Source of the DNA: a virus
Length of the DNA: 37,615 bases
Strand: one strand, 5' to 3'
Virus record (IMG/VR): IMGVR_UViG_3300044655_000631
Coordinates: 1-37,615 of that record
This document shows, piece after piece, positions 30,945 through 37,615 of the stretch (position 1 is its first letter; every line of letters starts with the position of its first letter). Both the position numbers and the translations under genes were made by a program. The notes beneath the pieces were generated by a model that worked only from the letters and a program-made list of their open reading frames with translations, searched no databases and was not told the DNA's origin.

Positions 30945-31451
30945 ATGAGTTTTTGGCAAACAAGCGAAGGTAAAAGCGCAACAGACACAACGGGTAAATT
31001 TGAATCAGGTGGTGGTATTGCGTTGATACCTGAAAACACGACCTGCTTAGCCATGATTACTGAAGCTAACATTGCGGAATATCAAGGCGATGAATATATT
31101 AATTTGGCGTGGACAGTAAACAAACCAGACGCCTATAAAAATCGGAAAGTTTTTCAAAAAGTGCGCGTATTTGACGCAGACACAAAGAAACGCGACAAGG
31201 CTTTAAATATGCTTGCAGCTATTGATAAAAACGCTGGAGGAGTATTGGCACAGTTTAATGCAGCACCAACTAATGTAACGTTACTGCAAATAATGAATAA
31301 ACCCATGTTAATTAAAGTTATGGTTTGGGAGATAAACGACAAAACAGGCAACTGGGTTGCAGCAGTATCACCTCGCAGTGTTGAAGAACCTGTGCAAGCA
31401 CTTAAAGCAACGCCAGAAATTGCTGATGATAATTTCGATGTTCCTTTTTGA
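30945..31451 (+). CDS. SSB-like protein, DUF669-type, 168 aa
   Basis: The protein is a beta-rich OB-like core (ENTTCLAMITEANIAEYQGD, then EYINLAWTVNK, then FQKVRVFDADTKK). The C-terminus is acidic and ends DDNFDVPF, the signature tail of SSB proteins that binds partners. It overlaps no gene but follows the Sak4 stop by two bases, with AGGAG as ribosome site. It probably coats single strands for the Sak4-YqaJ system. Confidence 0.75.
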   Translation: MSFWQTSEGKSATDTTGKFESGGGIALIPENTTCLAMITEANIAEYQGDEYINLAWTVNKPDAYKNRKVFQKVRVFDADTKKRDKALNMLAAIDKNAGGVLAQFNAAPTNVTLLQIMNKPMLIKVMVWEINDKTGNWVAAVSPRSVEEPVQALKATPEIADDNFDVPF

Positions 31452-31503
31452 TAATTAACTAAACAAACGCACATGGACGTGCAATAACTAAAGGTGAATA
31501 ATA

Positions 31504-32370
31504 ATGTTAGAGCAAAGAACACCAGAATGGTTTGCACAACGTGTTGGGCATATTACCGCGTCAAGCGTTGGCGCAATACTTGGATTATCCCCATTTATGA
31601 AACGTGAAGATGTCATGCGCAATATGGTGCGTGAGTATCACAATGCAGAGCGTGAATTTAAAGGCAACCAAGCCACAGAATATGGCACGTTTCACGAAGA
31701 TTTAGCAAAGATGGATTACCAGCTAAAAACAGGTGTTTATGTAGAAAAATGCGGGTTTTACACACACGATTACTGGCTAGGAGCAAGCCCCGATGGATTT
31801 GCTGGTTTTGATAAATTAATCGAGATTAAATGCCCGTATGGTCAACGCGATAAAATCCCGCCAATGTTTAAAAACTTAGCGCAGCAGCCGCATTATTATG
31901 CGCAGATTCAGGTGCAACTATTTGTAACGCATATGGCAGCGTGTGATTTTTATCAATGGAGTCCAAATGGCGACCAATTAGAAACCATTGATTATGATCG
32001 CGAATGGATAAACAAACACCTGCCTATTTTAAAAAGTTTTCATGCCGAGTATTTGATTGAGCGCGATAACCCAGAAAAATATTTGCAAGATAAACGCGCC
32101 ACCAATAACGCAAACTCGACAGCGTACCGCGTGGAATATTATTTTGAGTTATCTGCGCAGATCGCAGAACTTGAAGCCATTAAAAAAGGCGTGCTTGAGC
32201 ATATTGTTCGAGATTGCAAAGAACAAGACAGCGAGATCAACGGGCACAAATTAACAAAGGTAGTCAAAAAAGGCGCAGTAAGTTATGCAAAGGCTGTCAA
32301 AGAATTGCTACCTAATGCAGATTTAACGCCTTACATGGGTGCAGCGAGTGAGTATTGGAGGTTGTCATGA
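31504..32370 (+). CDS. YqaJ/lambda exo-type exonuclease, 288 aa
   Basis: The N-terminus has QRTPEWFAQRVGHITAS, then EYGTFHEDLAKM with Glu65. The catalytic core is LGASPDGF (Asp97), then LIEIKCPYG (E107-x-K109). PHYYAQIQVQLF near 130-140 supplies the final Gln motif. Such nucleases make 3' overhangs that Sak4-SSB then anneals. The helical C-terminus near 200-288 is less conserved. It follows the SSB gene by 52 bases. Confidence 0.88.
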   Translation: MLEQRTPEWFAQRVGHITASSVGAILGLSPFMKREDVMRNMVREYHNAEREFKGNQATEYGTFHEDLAKMDYQLKTGVYVEKCGFYTHDYWLGASPDGFAGFDKLIEIKCPYGQRDKIPPMFKNLAQQPHYYAQIQVQLFVTHMAACDFYQWSPNGDQLETIDYDREWINKHLPILKSFHAEYLIERDNPEKYLQDKRATNNANSTAYRVEYYFELSAQIAELEAIKKGVLEHIVRDCKEQDSEINGHKLTKVVKKGAVSYAKAVKELLPNADLTPYMGAASEYWRLS

Positions 32371-32909
32371 ACGTAAAGACAAAAAAAGCAATTATGGCTC
32401 TTTATGAAAAAGGGCATGATGCTAAAGAAATAGTGGAAATATTAAGTCTTAGAGAATATGGCTCTAATTTAATTGATTCTATTATAAAAAAAGAATTAGC
32501 TATTGAAAAAGCGTTAGAAAAACCAAAAACGGAATTAACGCCTGAGCCAGAAAGAACAGTTTTAAAATGGAAAAGATTTCAAAAAATTGATAAAAGAAGT
32601 CATCCAAAAAATCATGCAAACGTTTTAGTTGCTGACTGCGACAATAATTATCATACGTGTTTTTTCTCAAGAACGTCATCAAAAATTGATTTTTTATTAT
32701 TAAATCCTACAAGTGAAACGGATGAAATTATCAATAAAGTTATTTATTGGATGTATTTGCCAAGTGCGCCAAAAAATGAAGGAGAAATAGACGATGAATA
32801 TCTAATCGAACAAACCACGCTTGAAACGTTTGACATTATTGACGCGATCACACCTGCACTTCGTGAAGCGGTTAAACACTTATTAGTACAACAAGTAGCA
32901 AACAAATGA
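32367..32909 (+). CDS. Hypothetical protein with HTH-like N-terminus, 180 aa
   Basis: ATG 32367 has GGAGG seven bases upstream and overlaps the exo stop by ATGA. A start at 32355 would place the ribosome site inside the gene. Residues about 1-45 look like an HTH (KAIMALYEKGHDAKEIVEIL). A TPEPERTVLKW linker and a beta-rich middle (HANVLVADCDNNYHTCFF) follow, with a helical acidic end. No family recognised. It sits between the exonuclease and helicase genes. Confidence 0.5.
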   Translation: MNVKTKKAIMALYEKGHDAKEIVEILSLREYGSNLIDSIIKKELAIEKALEKPKTELTPEPERTVLKWKRFQKIDKRSHPKNHANVLVADCDNNYHTCFFSRTSSKIDFLLLNPTSETDEIINKVIYWMYLPSAPKNEGEIDDEYLIEQTTLETFDIIDAITPALREAVKHLLVQQVANK

Positions 32910-34669
32910 AAATGCGCCCATACCAACAACAGGCGCATGATGACTGCATAGCGTGGGTTCGCAAGAACACCGCGCCATGCGTTCTTGAATTGCCAACAGG
33001 TGCAGGTAAATCAATTATTGTGGCTGAGATAGCCAACTCGTTAAACAAGGTAAGCAAAGGCAAACACGTTTTATGTATTGTGCCGAGCAAAGAATTGCTG
33101 GAGCAAAATGCCGATAAGATTATTGCAACAGGAAATCCAGTGTCTTTGTTTAGTGCAAGCGTTGGTGAAACCTGCCTTGCTAATCCATTGGTAGTCGGAA
33201 CGCCTGTCAGTATTAAAAACCAGCTTGAACGTTTTGGCAGTCAATTCTGCGCAGTGATTATTGACGAGTGCCACAAGATTACGCCAACCGTCATTCATAT
33301 TATTGAACAATTGCAGGTTTTTAACGAACGTCTGCGCATTATTGGGTTATCAGCTACACCTTACCGCATGTCAACGGGTTACATTTTTAAACACGATTTG
33401 CGCGGTGTAGCATTGCATGAAAGCAAAACACGCAACCCATATTTTGATAGATTGATTTACAAAATCACCGCGCGTGAGTTAATACAGCAAGGTTATTTGT
33501 GTCAGCCTGTAGTTGGTGCAATTCATAGCAAGCATTATGAAACGCTAAACATGCAAACTAATGCAATGGGTAATTTTAGCAAAGATGACATCGACAAGGC
33601 GTATCACGGCAAAGGCAGGTTAACGGCTGAGATTGTCGCGGATGTTATCGAGCAGTCACGAGATCGCAAAGGCGTGTTATTTTTTGCGGCTACGATTCAG
33701 CACGCGGGCGAGATCATGGAATCTTTACCGCCAGAATTATCTGCGATTGTCACAGGCTTAACGCCAGCTCGAGAGCGTGAAATAATCCTGCTTAAATTCA
33801 AAGCGCAGATTTTAAAATATTTAGTAAATGTGGCGGTTTTAACTACTGGATTTGATGCACCTCACTGCGATGTTGTCGCAATTTTACGCGCTACCGAGTC
33901 AGCCGCATTATTACAGCAAATAATTGGGCGTGGATTGCGTCTAAGCGATGAAAAGCAAGATTGCTTAGTCTTAGATTATGCGGAGAACATCGAGCGACAT
34001 TGCCCCGATGGTGATGTTTTTAATCCAGACATTAAAACCAGTAACAGTTTGGAGTTTGATGGTGAGTATCTTATCGCGCGTTGCCCTGATTGTGGATTAT
34101 TAAACGAAACTAAACCTCGTGACAATGATGCTGGATTTGGCATTGATGACAATGGTTATTTTATAGATTTGCAAGGAAACCGAATTGTAACTGAACATGG
34201 TTTTTTTCCTGCGCATCATAGCCGGTCATGCCAGTCTGAATTATGCAATTACAAATGGAGCTTTAAGCCATGCCACGAGTGCGGTCATGAAAACGACGTT
34301 GCAGCGCGTTATTGTGGCGGGTGCAAAGAGGAGCTGATTGACCCTAACGAAAAATTGGTTAGGCAATACCGCGAGCGAAAATCAGATCCGTATCAATCAC
34401 AGACCGATGAAGTGCTTGATATGAAAGTTAAGCCAACCATTAGCAAAGCCGGCAACGAATGTTTGCGGGTTGAATTTACTACCGCATGGCGAACGTTTAC
34501 CGTGTTTTTTACGCCAAAAATCCCGCGCGACTACAACAGTTTTATGACTGTTACGATAAATGGAACAAAACCGCCAGAAACAGTCACTTATCAAAAAGAA
34601 GGTGATTTTTACAGGGTTCACAATTACAACATGAGATTTAGAAACGATGAAATTCCCCCAGTGGCTTAA
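32906..34669 (+). CDS. SF2 DEAD/DEAH-type helicase with zinc ribbons, 587 aa
   Basis: The motor shows PTGAGKS (residues 30-36), DECH (120-123), SATP (149-152) and QQIIGRGLR (337-345). It is an SF2 Res/UvrB-like helicase. After the core come Cys pairs CPDC (393-396), then C...C and CHECGHE with CGGC (about 439-478), likely zinc ribbons for DNA contact. The C-terminus is beta-rich. It overlaps the next gene by 23 bases. Together with the VRR-NUC gene it may handle branched DNA. Confidence 0.85.
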   Translation: MKMRPYQQQAHDDCIAWVRKNTAPCVLELPTGAGKSIIVAEIANSLNKVSKGKHVLCIVPSKELLEQNADKIIATGNPVSLFSASVGETCLANPLVVGTPVSIKNQLERFGSQFCAVIIDECHKITPTVIHIIEQLQVFNERLRIIGLSATPYRMSTGYIFKHDLRGVALHESKTRNPYFDRLIYKITARELIQQGYLCQPVVGAIHSKHYETLNMQTNAMGNFSKDDIDKAYHGKGRLTAEIVADVIEQSRDRKGVLFFAATIQHAGEIMESLPPELSAIVTGLTPAREREIILLKFKAQILKYLVNVAVLTTGFDAPHCDVVAILRATESAALLQQIIGRGLRLSDEKQDCLVLDYAENIERHCPDGDVFNPDIKTSNSLEFDGEYLIARCPDCGLLNETKPRDNDAGFGIDDNGYFIDLQGNRIVTEHGFFPAHHSRSCQSELCNYKWSFKPCHECGHENDVAARYCGGCKEELIDPNEKLVRQYRERKSDPYQSQTDEVLDMKVKPTISKAGNECLRVEFTTAWRTFTVFFTPKIPRDYNSFMTVTINGTKPPETVTYQKEGDFYRVHNYNMRFRNDEIPPVA

Positions 34670-35045
34670 AGTTTATGGTGACACGTCGTATCGTGGTGAC
34701 TGCCCAAGCGAAACGCTTGAAGCAATAACTTTTTTTGCGCGTATAAGACGCGAATACCCGACGACTTATGGAAAGATTGCCACACATATCAGAAACGAAG
34801 GAAAACGCAACTGGCAACAAGTAGCACGGCAAAAAAGCGAAGGCATGACGAAAGGTGCGCCCGATATTATTATTCCAATGGGCAGATCGTTTGTTTGCGA
34901 GCTGAAGCGGCAAGATCACACCAAGTCAAAATGGCAGGATGGGCAGCTTGAGTATTTAAAAGCCGCACATGATGCAGGCGCATTTGTTTGCGTTGCGCTG
35001 GGTTATGAAGCGGCTTATCAGGCTTTTTTAGATTCTATTGTTTAA
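34647..35045 (+). CDS. VRR-NUC nuclease, 132 aa
   Basis: The PD-(D/E)XK core reads EGMTKGAPDIIIP (Asp73), then SFVCELKR (E85-x-K87), and later DGQLEYLKAAHDAGAFV with Gln100. VRR-NUC proteins cut branched or flap DNA in phage recombination, often in place of RusA. The start overlaps the helicase end. The length of 132 aa matches stand-alone phage members. Confidence 0.88.
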   Translation: MKFPQWLKVYGDTSYRGDCPSETLEAITFFARIRREYPTTYGKIATHIRNEGKRNWQQVARQKSEGMTKGAPDIIIPMGRSFVCELKRQDHTKSKWQDGQLEYLKAAHDAGAFVCVALGYEAAYQAFLDSIV

Positions 35046-35061
35046 AATGCAAAAAAATATG

Positions 35062-35090
35062 TTTACTTTTTAGAATATAGGGTTTAATAT
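35062..35090 (+). promoter_or_regulatory. Promoter for the small accessory operon
   Basis: TTTACT (35062-35067) and TAATAT (35085-35090) are separated by exactly 17 bases. It lies in a 102-base gap after the VRR-NUC gene. The upstream AAAAAAATATGTTTAC is identical over 16 bases to 29830-29845 in front of the early operon. The shared sequence suggests co-regulation of both promoters. Confidence 0.6.
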
Positions 35091-35147
35091 ATAACCACGC
35101 TTTCAAGAAGGCGAAACAATAATAAATAACTAAACCGGAGTAAGATT

Positions 35148-35285
35148 ATGAAAGCATTTAAATTAGACGGCATTATTGGAACTGTTGATCAATTTGGTTT
35201 TGTTCAATGGGGTGGAATTGGTTGTCACCTAGCAGGTTTGACAGACAACTGCGCGTTAAAAATTGCAGCATTAAAAGCAAAATAA
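35148..35285 (+). CDS. Small hypothetical protein, 45 aa
   Basis: CCGGAG precedes ATG 35148. The product MKAFKLDGIIGTVDQFGFVQ continues WGGIGCHLAGLTDN and an Ala/Lys-rich end. No membrane segment or family is apparent. It is the first gene after the 35062 promoter, so it is probably well expressed. It may be a host-directed early protein, which is inference. Confidence 0.5.
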   Translation: MKAFKLDGIIGTVDQFGFVQWGGIGCHLAGLTDNCALKIAALKAK

Positions 35286-35333
35286 ATAACAACCAAGCGC
35301 GGTGCAAGCCGCGCATTTTAGGAGTAAATAATT

Positions 35334-35741
35334 ATGAAATTAAATATTAAAGAAATAAAAAAAGTTGCGTTTGAAAACGCTGACTTTTTTGCAGGCGCAT
35401 TTCAATCAAAAGGAGTCACAATTGAAGCAGTTGTGACAGACTGCCCAGACAGAGCTTGGCTGGAAGTCGGGTTCAATGACTTGACTGTTATTGATGGCAA
35501 AGAAATTTCTTTGTTTTTCAAAGATGACGCGCAAGACACACTTGCTGCGTTGTGGAGAGTTCAACAGCAAGTTGCAACAGACTTGCCTTTAGTTAAAAAA
35601 ATTGTATCCAGCAAGTTTATTGCTGAAGACACACATGGTAGGGATGTTGTGTGCGATACGCTTGAAGAAGCGTTGGACGCACATAAAAGATTTGGCAATC
35701 CACGCCAAATCGATGACATAAAATTTATTGCGGGTGAATAA
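35334..35741 (+). CDS. Hypothetical protein, 135 aa
   Basis: TAGGAG precedes ATG 35334. The product starts MKLNIKEIKKVAFENADFFA, is mixed alpha/beta, and ends RQIDDIKFIAGE. Two Cys at about 37 and 106 have no partner motif. No family recognised. It lies in an accessory block and is followed by the next gene one base after its stop. Confidence 0.55.
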   Translation: MKLNIKEIKKVAFENADFFAGAFQSKGVTIEAVVTDCPDRAWLEVGFNDLTVIDGKEISLFFKDDAQDTLAALWRVQQQVATDLPLVKKIVSSKFIAEDTHGRDVVCDTLEEALDAHKRFGNPRQIDDIKFIAGE

Positions 35742-35742
35742 C

Positions 35743-36048
35743 ATGCACGAAACAGTAACCTTCCAAATTGTCACGCATGACAATTATGAATTGACCGCTG
35801 AGGTAAAAGTGTTAATTACTGGTAGCTTTAGAGAAGCTACATTTCATCACGAAGCTGAGGATGAAAGAGAAATTGACATTGAAAACATTGCCATCTTTGA
35901 TGAAGATGGTGATCCAGTTAATAAGCCATCACAAAGATTACTTCAAATTGTCGAAGAACATATCGACGACAATTTTATTGAGATTTATCGTGGTGCTACC
36001 ACCATTGATAATTTCCACTCAGATTACAAATTGCGTGATCTGATTTAA
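35743..36048 (+). CDS. Hypothetical acidic protein, 101 aa
   Basis: ATG 35743 has GGGTG upstream; a TTG at 35728 would overlap the previous gene. The product MHETVTFQIVTHDNYELTAE is strongly acidic in the middle (EAEDEREIDIENIAIFDEDG). Acidic small phage proteins can mimic DNA, but no such fold is recognisable here. It is followed by a terminator at 36067-36091. Confidence 0.55.
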   Translation: MHETVTFQIVTHDNYELTAEVKVLITGSFREATFHHEAEDEREIDIENIAIFDEDGDPVNKPSQRLLQIVEEHIDDNFIEIYRGATTIDNFHSDYKLRDLI

Positions 36049-36066
36049 CAAACAACTCCTACCTCT

Positions 36067-36091
36067 GCCGCTAAGACAAGTGGCTTTTTTT
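36067..36091 (+). terminator. Intrinsic terminator after the 35743 gene
   Basis: GCCGCT (36067-36072) pairs with AGTGGC (36079-36084), one pair being G-U, around a six-base loop. Seven T follow at 36085-36091. The stem is short, so some readthrough into 36107 is likely. Confidence 0.7.
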
Positions 36092-36106
36092 AATAAAAGG
36101 TGATTT

Positions 36107-36259
36107 ATGATTGAATTTTTAAAGATGCTAGACGAAACAGGCATTGCTTATGTTATTTTTATTTTAACCGCTGTTTATTTTTGGACAAAAAGCAATAAAG
36201 CAACAACTGAGCTTTACACAATTAAACGCGAATTATTAAAATTAAAGGCGGTTTTATGA
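36107..36259 (+). CDS. Small membrane protein, 50 aa
   Basis: AAAAGGTG precedes ATG 36107. The N-terminus MIEFLKMLDETG leads into one hydrophobic helix (IAYVIFILTAVYFW), then a basic cytoplasmic tail KRELLKLKAVL. Its TGA overlaps the next ATG. No family recognised. It is probably an inner-membrane accessory peptide. Confidence 0.5.
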   Translation: MIEFLKMLDETGIAYVIFILTAVYFWTKSNKATTELYTIKRELLKLKAVL

Positions 36260-36666
36260 TCAAAGATATAGATAAGCGAAAAGCATACTATAAAGAATAC
36301 TATAAAGCATACTATCAAGCTAAAAAAGAAAAAATGAATGCTTCTAACAAAGCATGGCGCAAAGCTAACCCTGAAAAAGTAAAAGCAATTGATAAAGCAT
36401 GGAATAAAGCTAACCCTGAAAAAGTAAAAGCAAGTTCTAGAGCATGGGATAAAGCTAACCCTGAAAAAGTAAAAGCAAGTTCTAGAGCATGGGATAAAGC
36501 TAACCCTGAAAAAGTAAAAGCAAGTTCTAGAGCATGGGATAAAGCTAACCCTGAAAAAGTAAAAGCAAGTTCTAGAGCATGGGATAAAGCTAACCCTGAA
36601 AAAGTAAAAGCGAGCCAAAAAGCATATTATGAAGCTAAAAAAGCGAAAGCAAGAGGCAAATCATGA
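36256..36666 (+). CDS. Lys/Ala-rich repeat protein, 136 aa
   Basis: A Tyr/Lys-rich start (KAYYKEYYKAYYQAKKEK) is followed by six 15-residue units of the form S-x-x-AW-x-KANPEKVKA. It ends SQKAYYEAKKAKARGKS. The units are encoded by 45-base repeats at 36343-36612. Similar KA-x-x-ANPEK repeats precede HNH domains in some phage nucleases, but here the nuclease part is absent. It would be helical and strongly basic, so nucleic-acid binding is possible. The overlapping reverse frame is only a shadow of the repeats. Confidence 0.65.
   Translation: MIKDIDKRKAYYKEYYKAYYQAKKEKMNASNKAWRKANPEKVKAIDKAWNKANPEKVKASSRAWDKANPEKVKASSRAWDKANPEKVKASSRAWDKANPEKVKASSRAWDKANPEKVKASQKAYYEAKKAKARGKS
36343..36612 (+). 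repeat. Six tandem 45-base repeats inside a coding gene
   Basis: Units start at 36343, 36388, 36433, 36478, 36523 and 36568. The last four (36433-36612) are identical except for the final base of the fourth. The first two differ at the start of the unit. The period keeps the reading frame, so copy number can change without breaking the gene, which points to recent duplication by slippage or recombination. Confidence 0.85.
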
Positions 36667-36911
36667 GCGCAACACTAGCACTAACGCTGTCATTTTTGAC
36701 AGTAGACACAAACATCGACAAGCGCGGCAGAACAACACAGGTTGAACGCATTACCTACACAACAACGGCAATACCTTATGACACGCGCCAATCATGCGCT
36801 AACGCCAAAGAAGAATGGAATCTTGCTGTTGGTGCTTACCAAATGTCAAAACGCCCTGCACGGGTGATTATGGCGGTCTGCAATGACAGCGCAACGGGAG
36901 TAGTAGAATGA
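36663..36911 (+). CDS. Small two-cysteine protein, 82 aa
   Basis: Start overlaps the previous stop (ATGA). The N-terminal part is beta-like and hydrophobic (MSATLALTLSFLTV), followed by TAIPYDTRQSCANAKEEWNL and a late Cys in VIMAVCNDS. Its layout matches 1547-1750. The two Cys may pair if the protein is exported. Function unknown. Confidence 0.5.
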   Translation: MSATLALTLSFLTVDTNIDKRGRTTQVERITYTTTAIPYDTRQSCANAKEEWNLAVGAYQMSKRPARVIMAVCNDSATGVVE

Positions 36912-37351
36912 GCATAAAAAAAGAATTATTAAAAAAAATGCGAGATGTATTGCGCGGATTAGAAGAAACCCACTATGACCTTTATTGGGACATACAAGCT
37001 GAACTAGACCTAGATGAGCAAAAGCCTGTGGCGTGGATGTCAACAAAAGGAGATGGCGGTCTTACTGACGATAGTTATTATGCTAACCACAAAGATTATG
37101 CACCGCTCTACCTAGCACCACAAAAACGTGAGCCAGCACAAACGGCACGCGAGATGTATCAGCGGGGCTATGCAAAAGCCAAGGATGATTTAAAGCGTGA
37201 ACAAGATGTCGTTATTCAAGAACTGGTTTTACTACTTAAAAAGGTTTTATATGGTTTGGCGATGGGATGGCCGGTATCATCACCAGAAGGTAATAAATTA
37301 TATGCAGAAGCGGCTGATTATTTAAAACGCTTTTTGGAGAAAGACAAATGA
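36908..37351 (+). CDS. Ea22-like / phage accessory protein, 147 aa
   Basis: The middle holds QKPVAWMSTKGDGGLTDDSY, then DYAPLYLAPQKREPAQTARE. This 'PVAW...PLYLAPQ' motif is common in accessory early proteins related to lambda Ea22. The N-terminal coiled helix and C-terminal helix (VVIQELVLLLKKVLYGL) flank it. Known members have no clear function. Start overlaps the previous stop by ATGA. Confidence 0.7.
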   Translation: MSIKKELLKKMRDVLRGLEETHYDLYWDIQAELDLDEQKPVAWMSTKGDGGLTDDSYYANHKDYAPLYLAPQKREPAQTAREMYQRGYAKAKDDLKREQDVVIQELVLLLKKVLYGLAMGWPVSSPEGNKLYAEAADYLKRFLEKDK

Positions 37352-37548
37352 AAAACGATTTAATTTGGGTAGCTATTTGCTCATTTGCAATTGGCGCATT
37401 GCTTTGCTTTATTACAATAGCAGCAACACACAGACATCATTATGAAATCATTAAAACAAACATTGGCGAGTTTGTTTTAAGAGATGGCAAGCTATACGGT
37501 GTGTATGAATTAAGCAGAGATTTACAAGGCAACATGGTGGCAAAATGA
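37348..37548 (+). CDS. Small membrane-anchored protein, 66 aa
   Basis: A membrane helix at about residues 5-26 (IWVAICSFAIGALLCFITIA) is followed by a His-rich HRHH and a soluble tail with GEFVLRDGKLYGVYELS. It overlaps both neighbours by four bases (ATGA). Function unknown. Confidence 0.55.
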   Translation: MKNDLIWVAICSFAIGALLCFITIAATHRHHYEIIKTNIGEFVLRDGKLYGVYELSRDLQGNMVAK

Positions 37549-37615
37549 TTCATTATCATGGCACACCGATAGGTGGAACAAGACAAGATGTAGCGCGTTT
37601 TCTTGTTGGTCGCCA
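37545..37615 (+). CDS. N-terminal fragment of a conserved phage protein (3' end outside window)
   Basis: ATG 37545 overlaps the previous TGA. The 23 visible residues are MIHYHGTPIGGTRQDVARFL followed by VGR and the first two bases of a probable His codon. From memory this is the start of a family of about 290-residue phage proteins, some annotated as queuine tRNA-ribosyltransferase-like. The first 111 bases of the window look like the family's C-terminus. I infer one gene cut by the window ends; about 0.6-0.75 kb would be missing. Confidence 0.6.
   Translation, partial: MIHYHGTPIGGTRQDVARFLVGR

Noticed and set aside
36214-36618. Minus-strand frame of repeated FYFFRVSFIPCSRTC units
   Set aside because: It is the antisense shadow of the 45-base repeats in the 36256 gene and has no ribosome site.
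1-37615. Temperate phage or prophage with an integration module
   Set aside because: No integrase, excisionase, att-like repeats or bacterial flanking genes were seen; one small Cro-like HTH gene is not enough. The missing segment is too small to exclude much.

Overview
The window is almost a complete genome of a tailed double-stranded DNA phage with siphovirus-type tail genes. It has a 1786-residue tape measure protein, a tail tube protein, a P22-type coat protein, a DUF4055-type portal, a MuF-type minor head protein and a large terminase. The A/T-rich sequence, AGGA-type ribosome binding sites and GH108 endolysin suggest a Gram-negative host, but the sequence does not identify it. No integrase, excisionase, plasmid partition gene or tRNA was seen. 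The window starts in the last 36 codons of one gene and ends in the first 23 codons of another. Both pieces look like opposite ends of the same conserved phage gene, so the window is probably a circular or circularly permuted genome that lacks only the middle of that gene.

Layout. (1) 1-2479, plus strand: tightly overlapping small genes, including tiny membrane proteins, a zinc-ribbon peptide, a degenerate HNH-like/HTH protein and a winged-helix/DUF3310 fusion, ending in a bidirectional terminator at 2465-2490. (2) 2492-27153, minus strand: the late operon. In transcription order it runs: 74-residue protein, HNH protein, small and large terminase, portal, MuF, a 60-residue protein, scaffold, coat, a cassette of seven fibre/adhesin-type genes, connector and neck genes, tail terminator, tail tube, tail chaperones joined by a -1 frameshift at GGGAAAC, tape measure, tail tip, a second fibre set, then lysis genes. 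(3) 27154-27780: 627 bases without a gene. It holds a folded leader, a minus-strand structured RNA of about 320 nt with its own -10 box and terminator, and a GTAC-rich repeat array that looks like a replication origin. (4) 27781-29798, minus strand: TOPRIM primase/RepA-like helicase and a small Cro/CI-type HTH protein. (5) 29799-29920: divergent control region. (6) 29921-37615, plus strand: a recombination and replication operon (Sak4-like ATPase, SSB-like protein, YqaJ exonuclease, SF2 helicase, VRR-NUC nuclease) followed by small accessory genes, one with six 45-bp tandem repeats.

How it fits together. Plus-strand early transcription would start at 29.87 kb, run off the right end and, if the genome is circular, continue through 1-2479 to meet late transcription at the shared terminator near 2.48 kb. 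The Sak4, SSB and YqaJ trio with helicase and VRR-NUC is an annealing-type recombination and replication set. The primase-helicase lies beside the probable origin. The main novelty is the structured RNA at about 27296-27616, whose fold I do not recognise.
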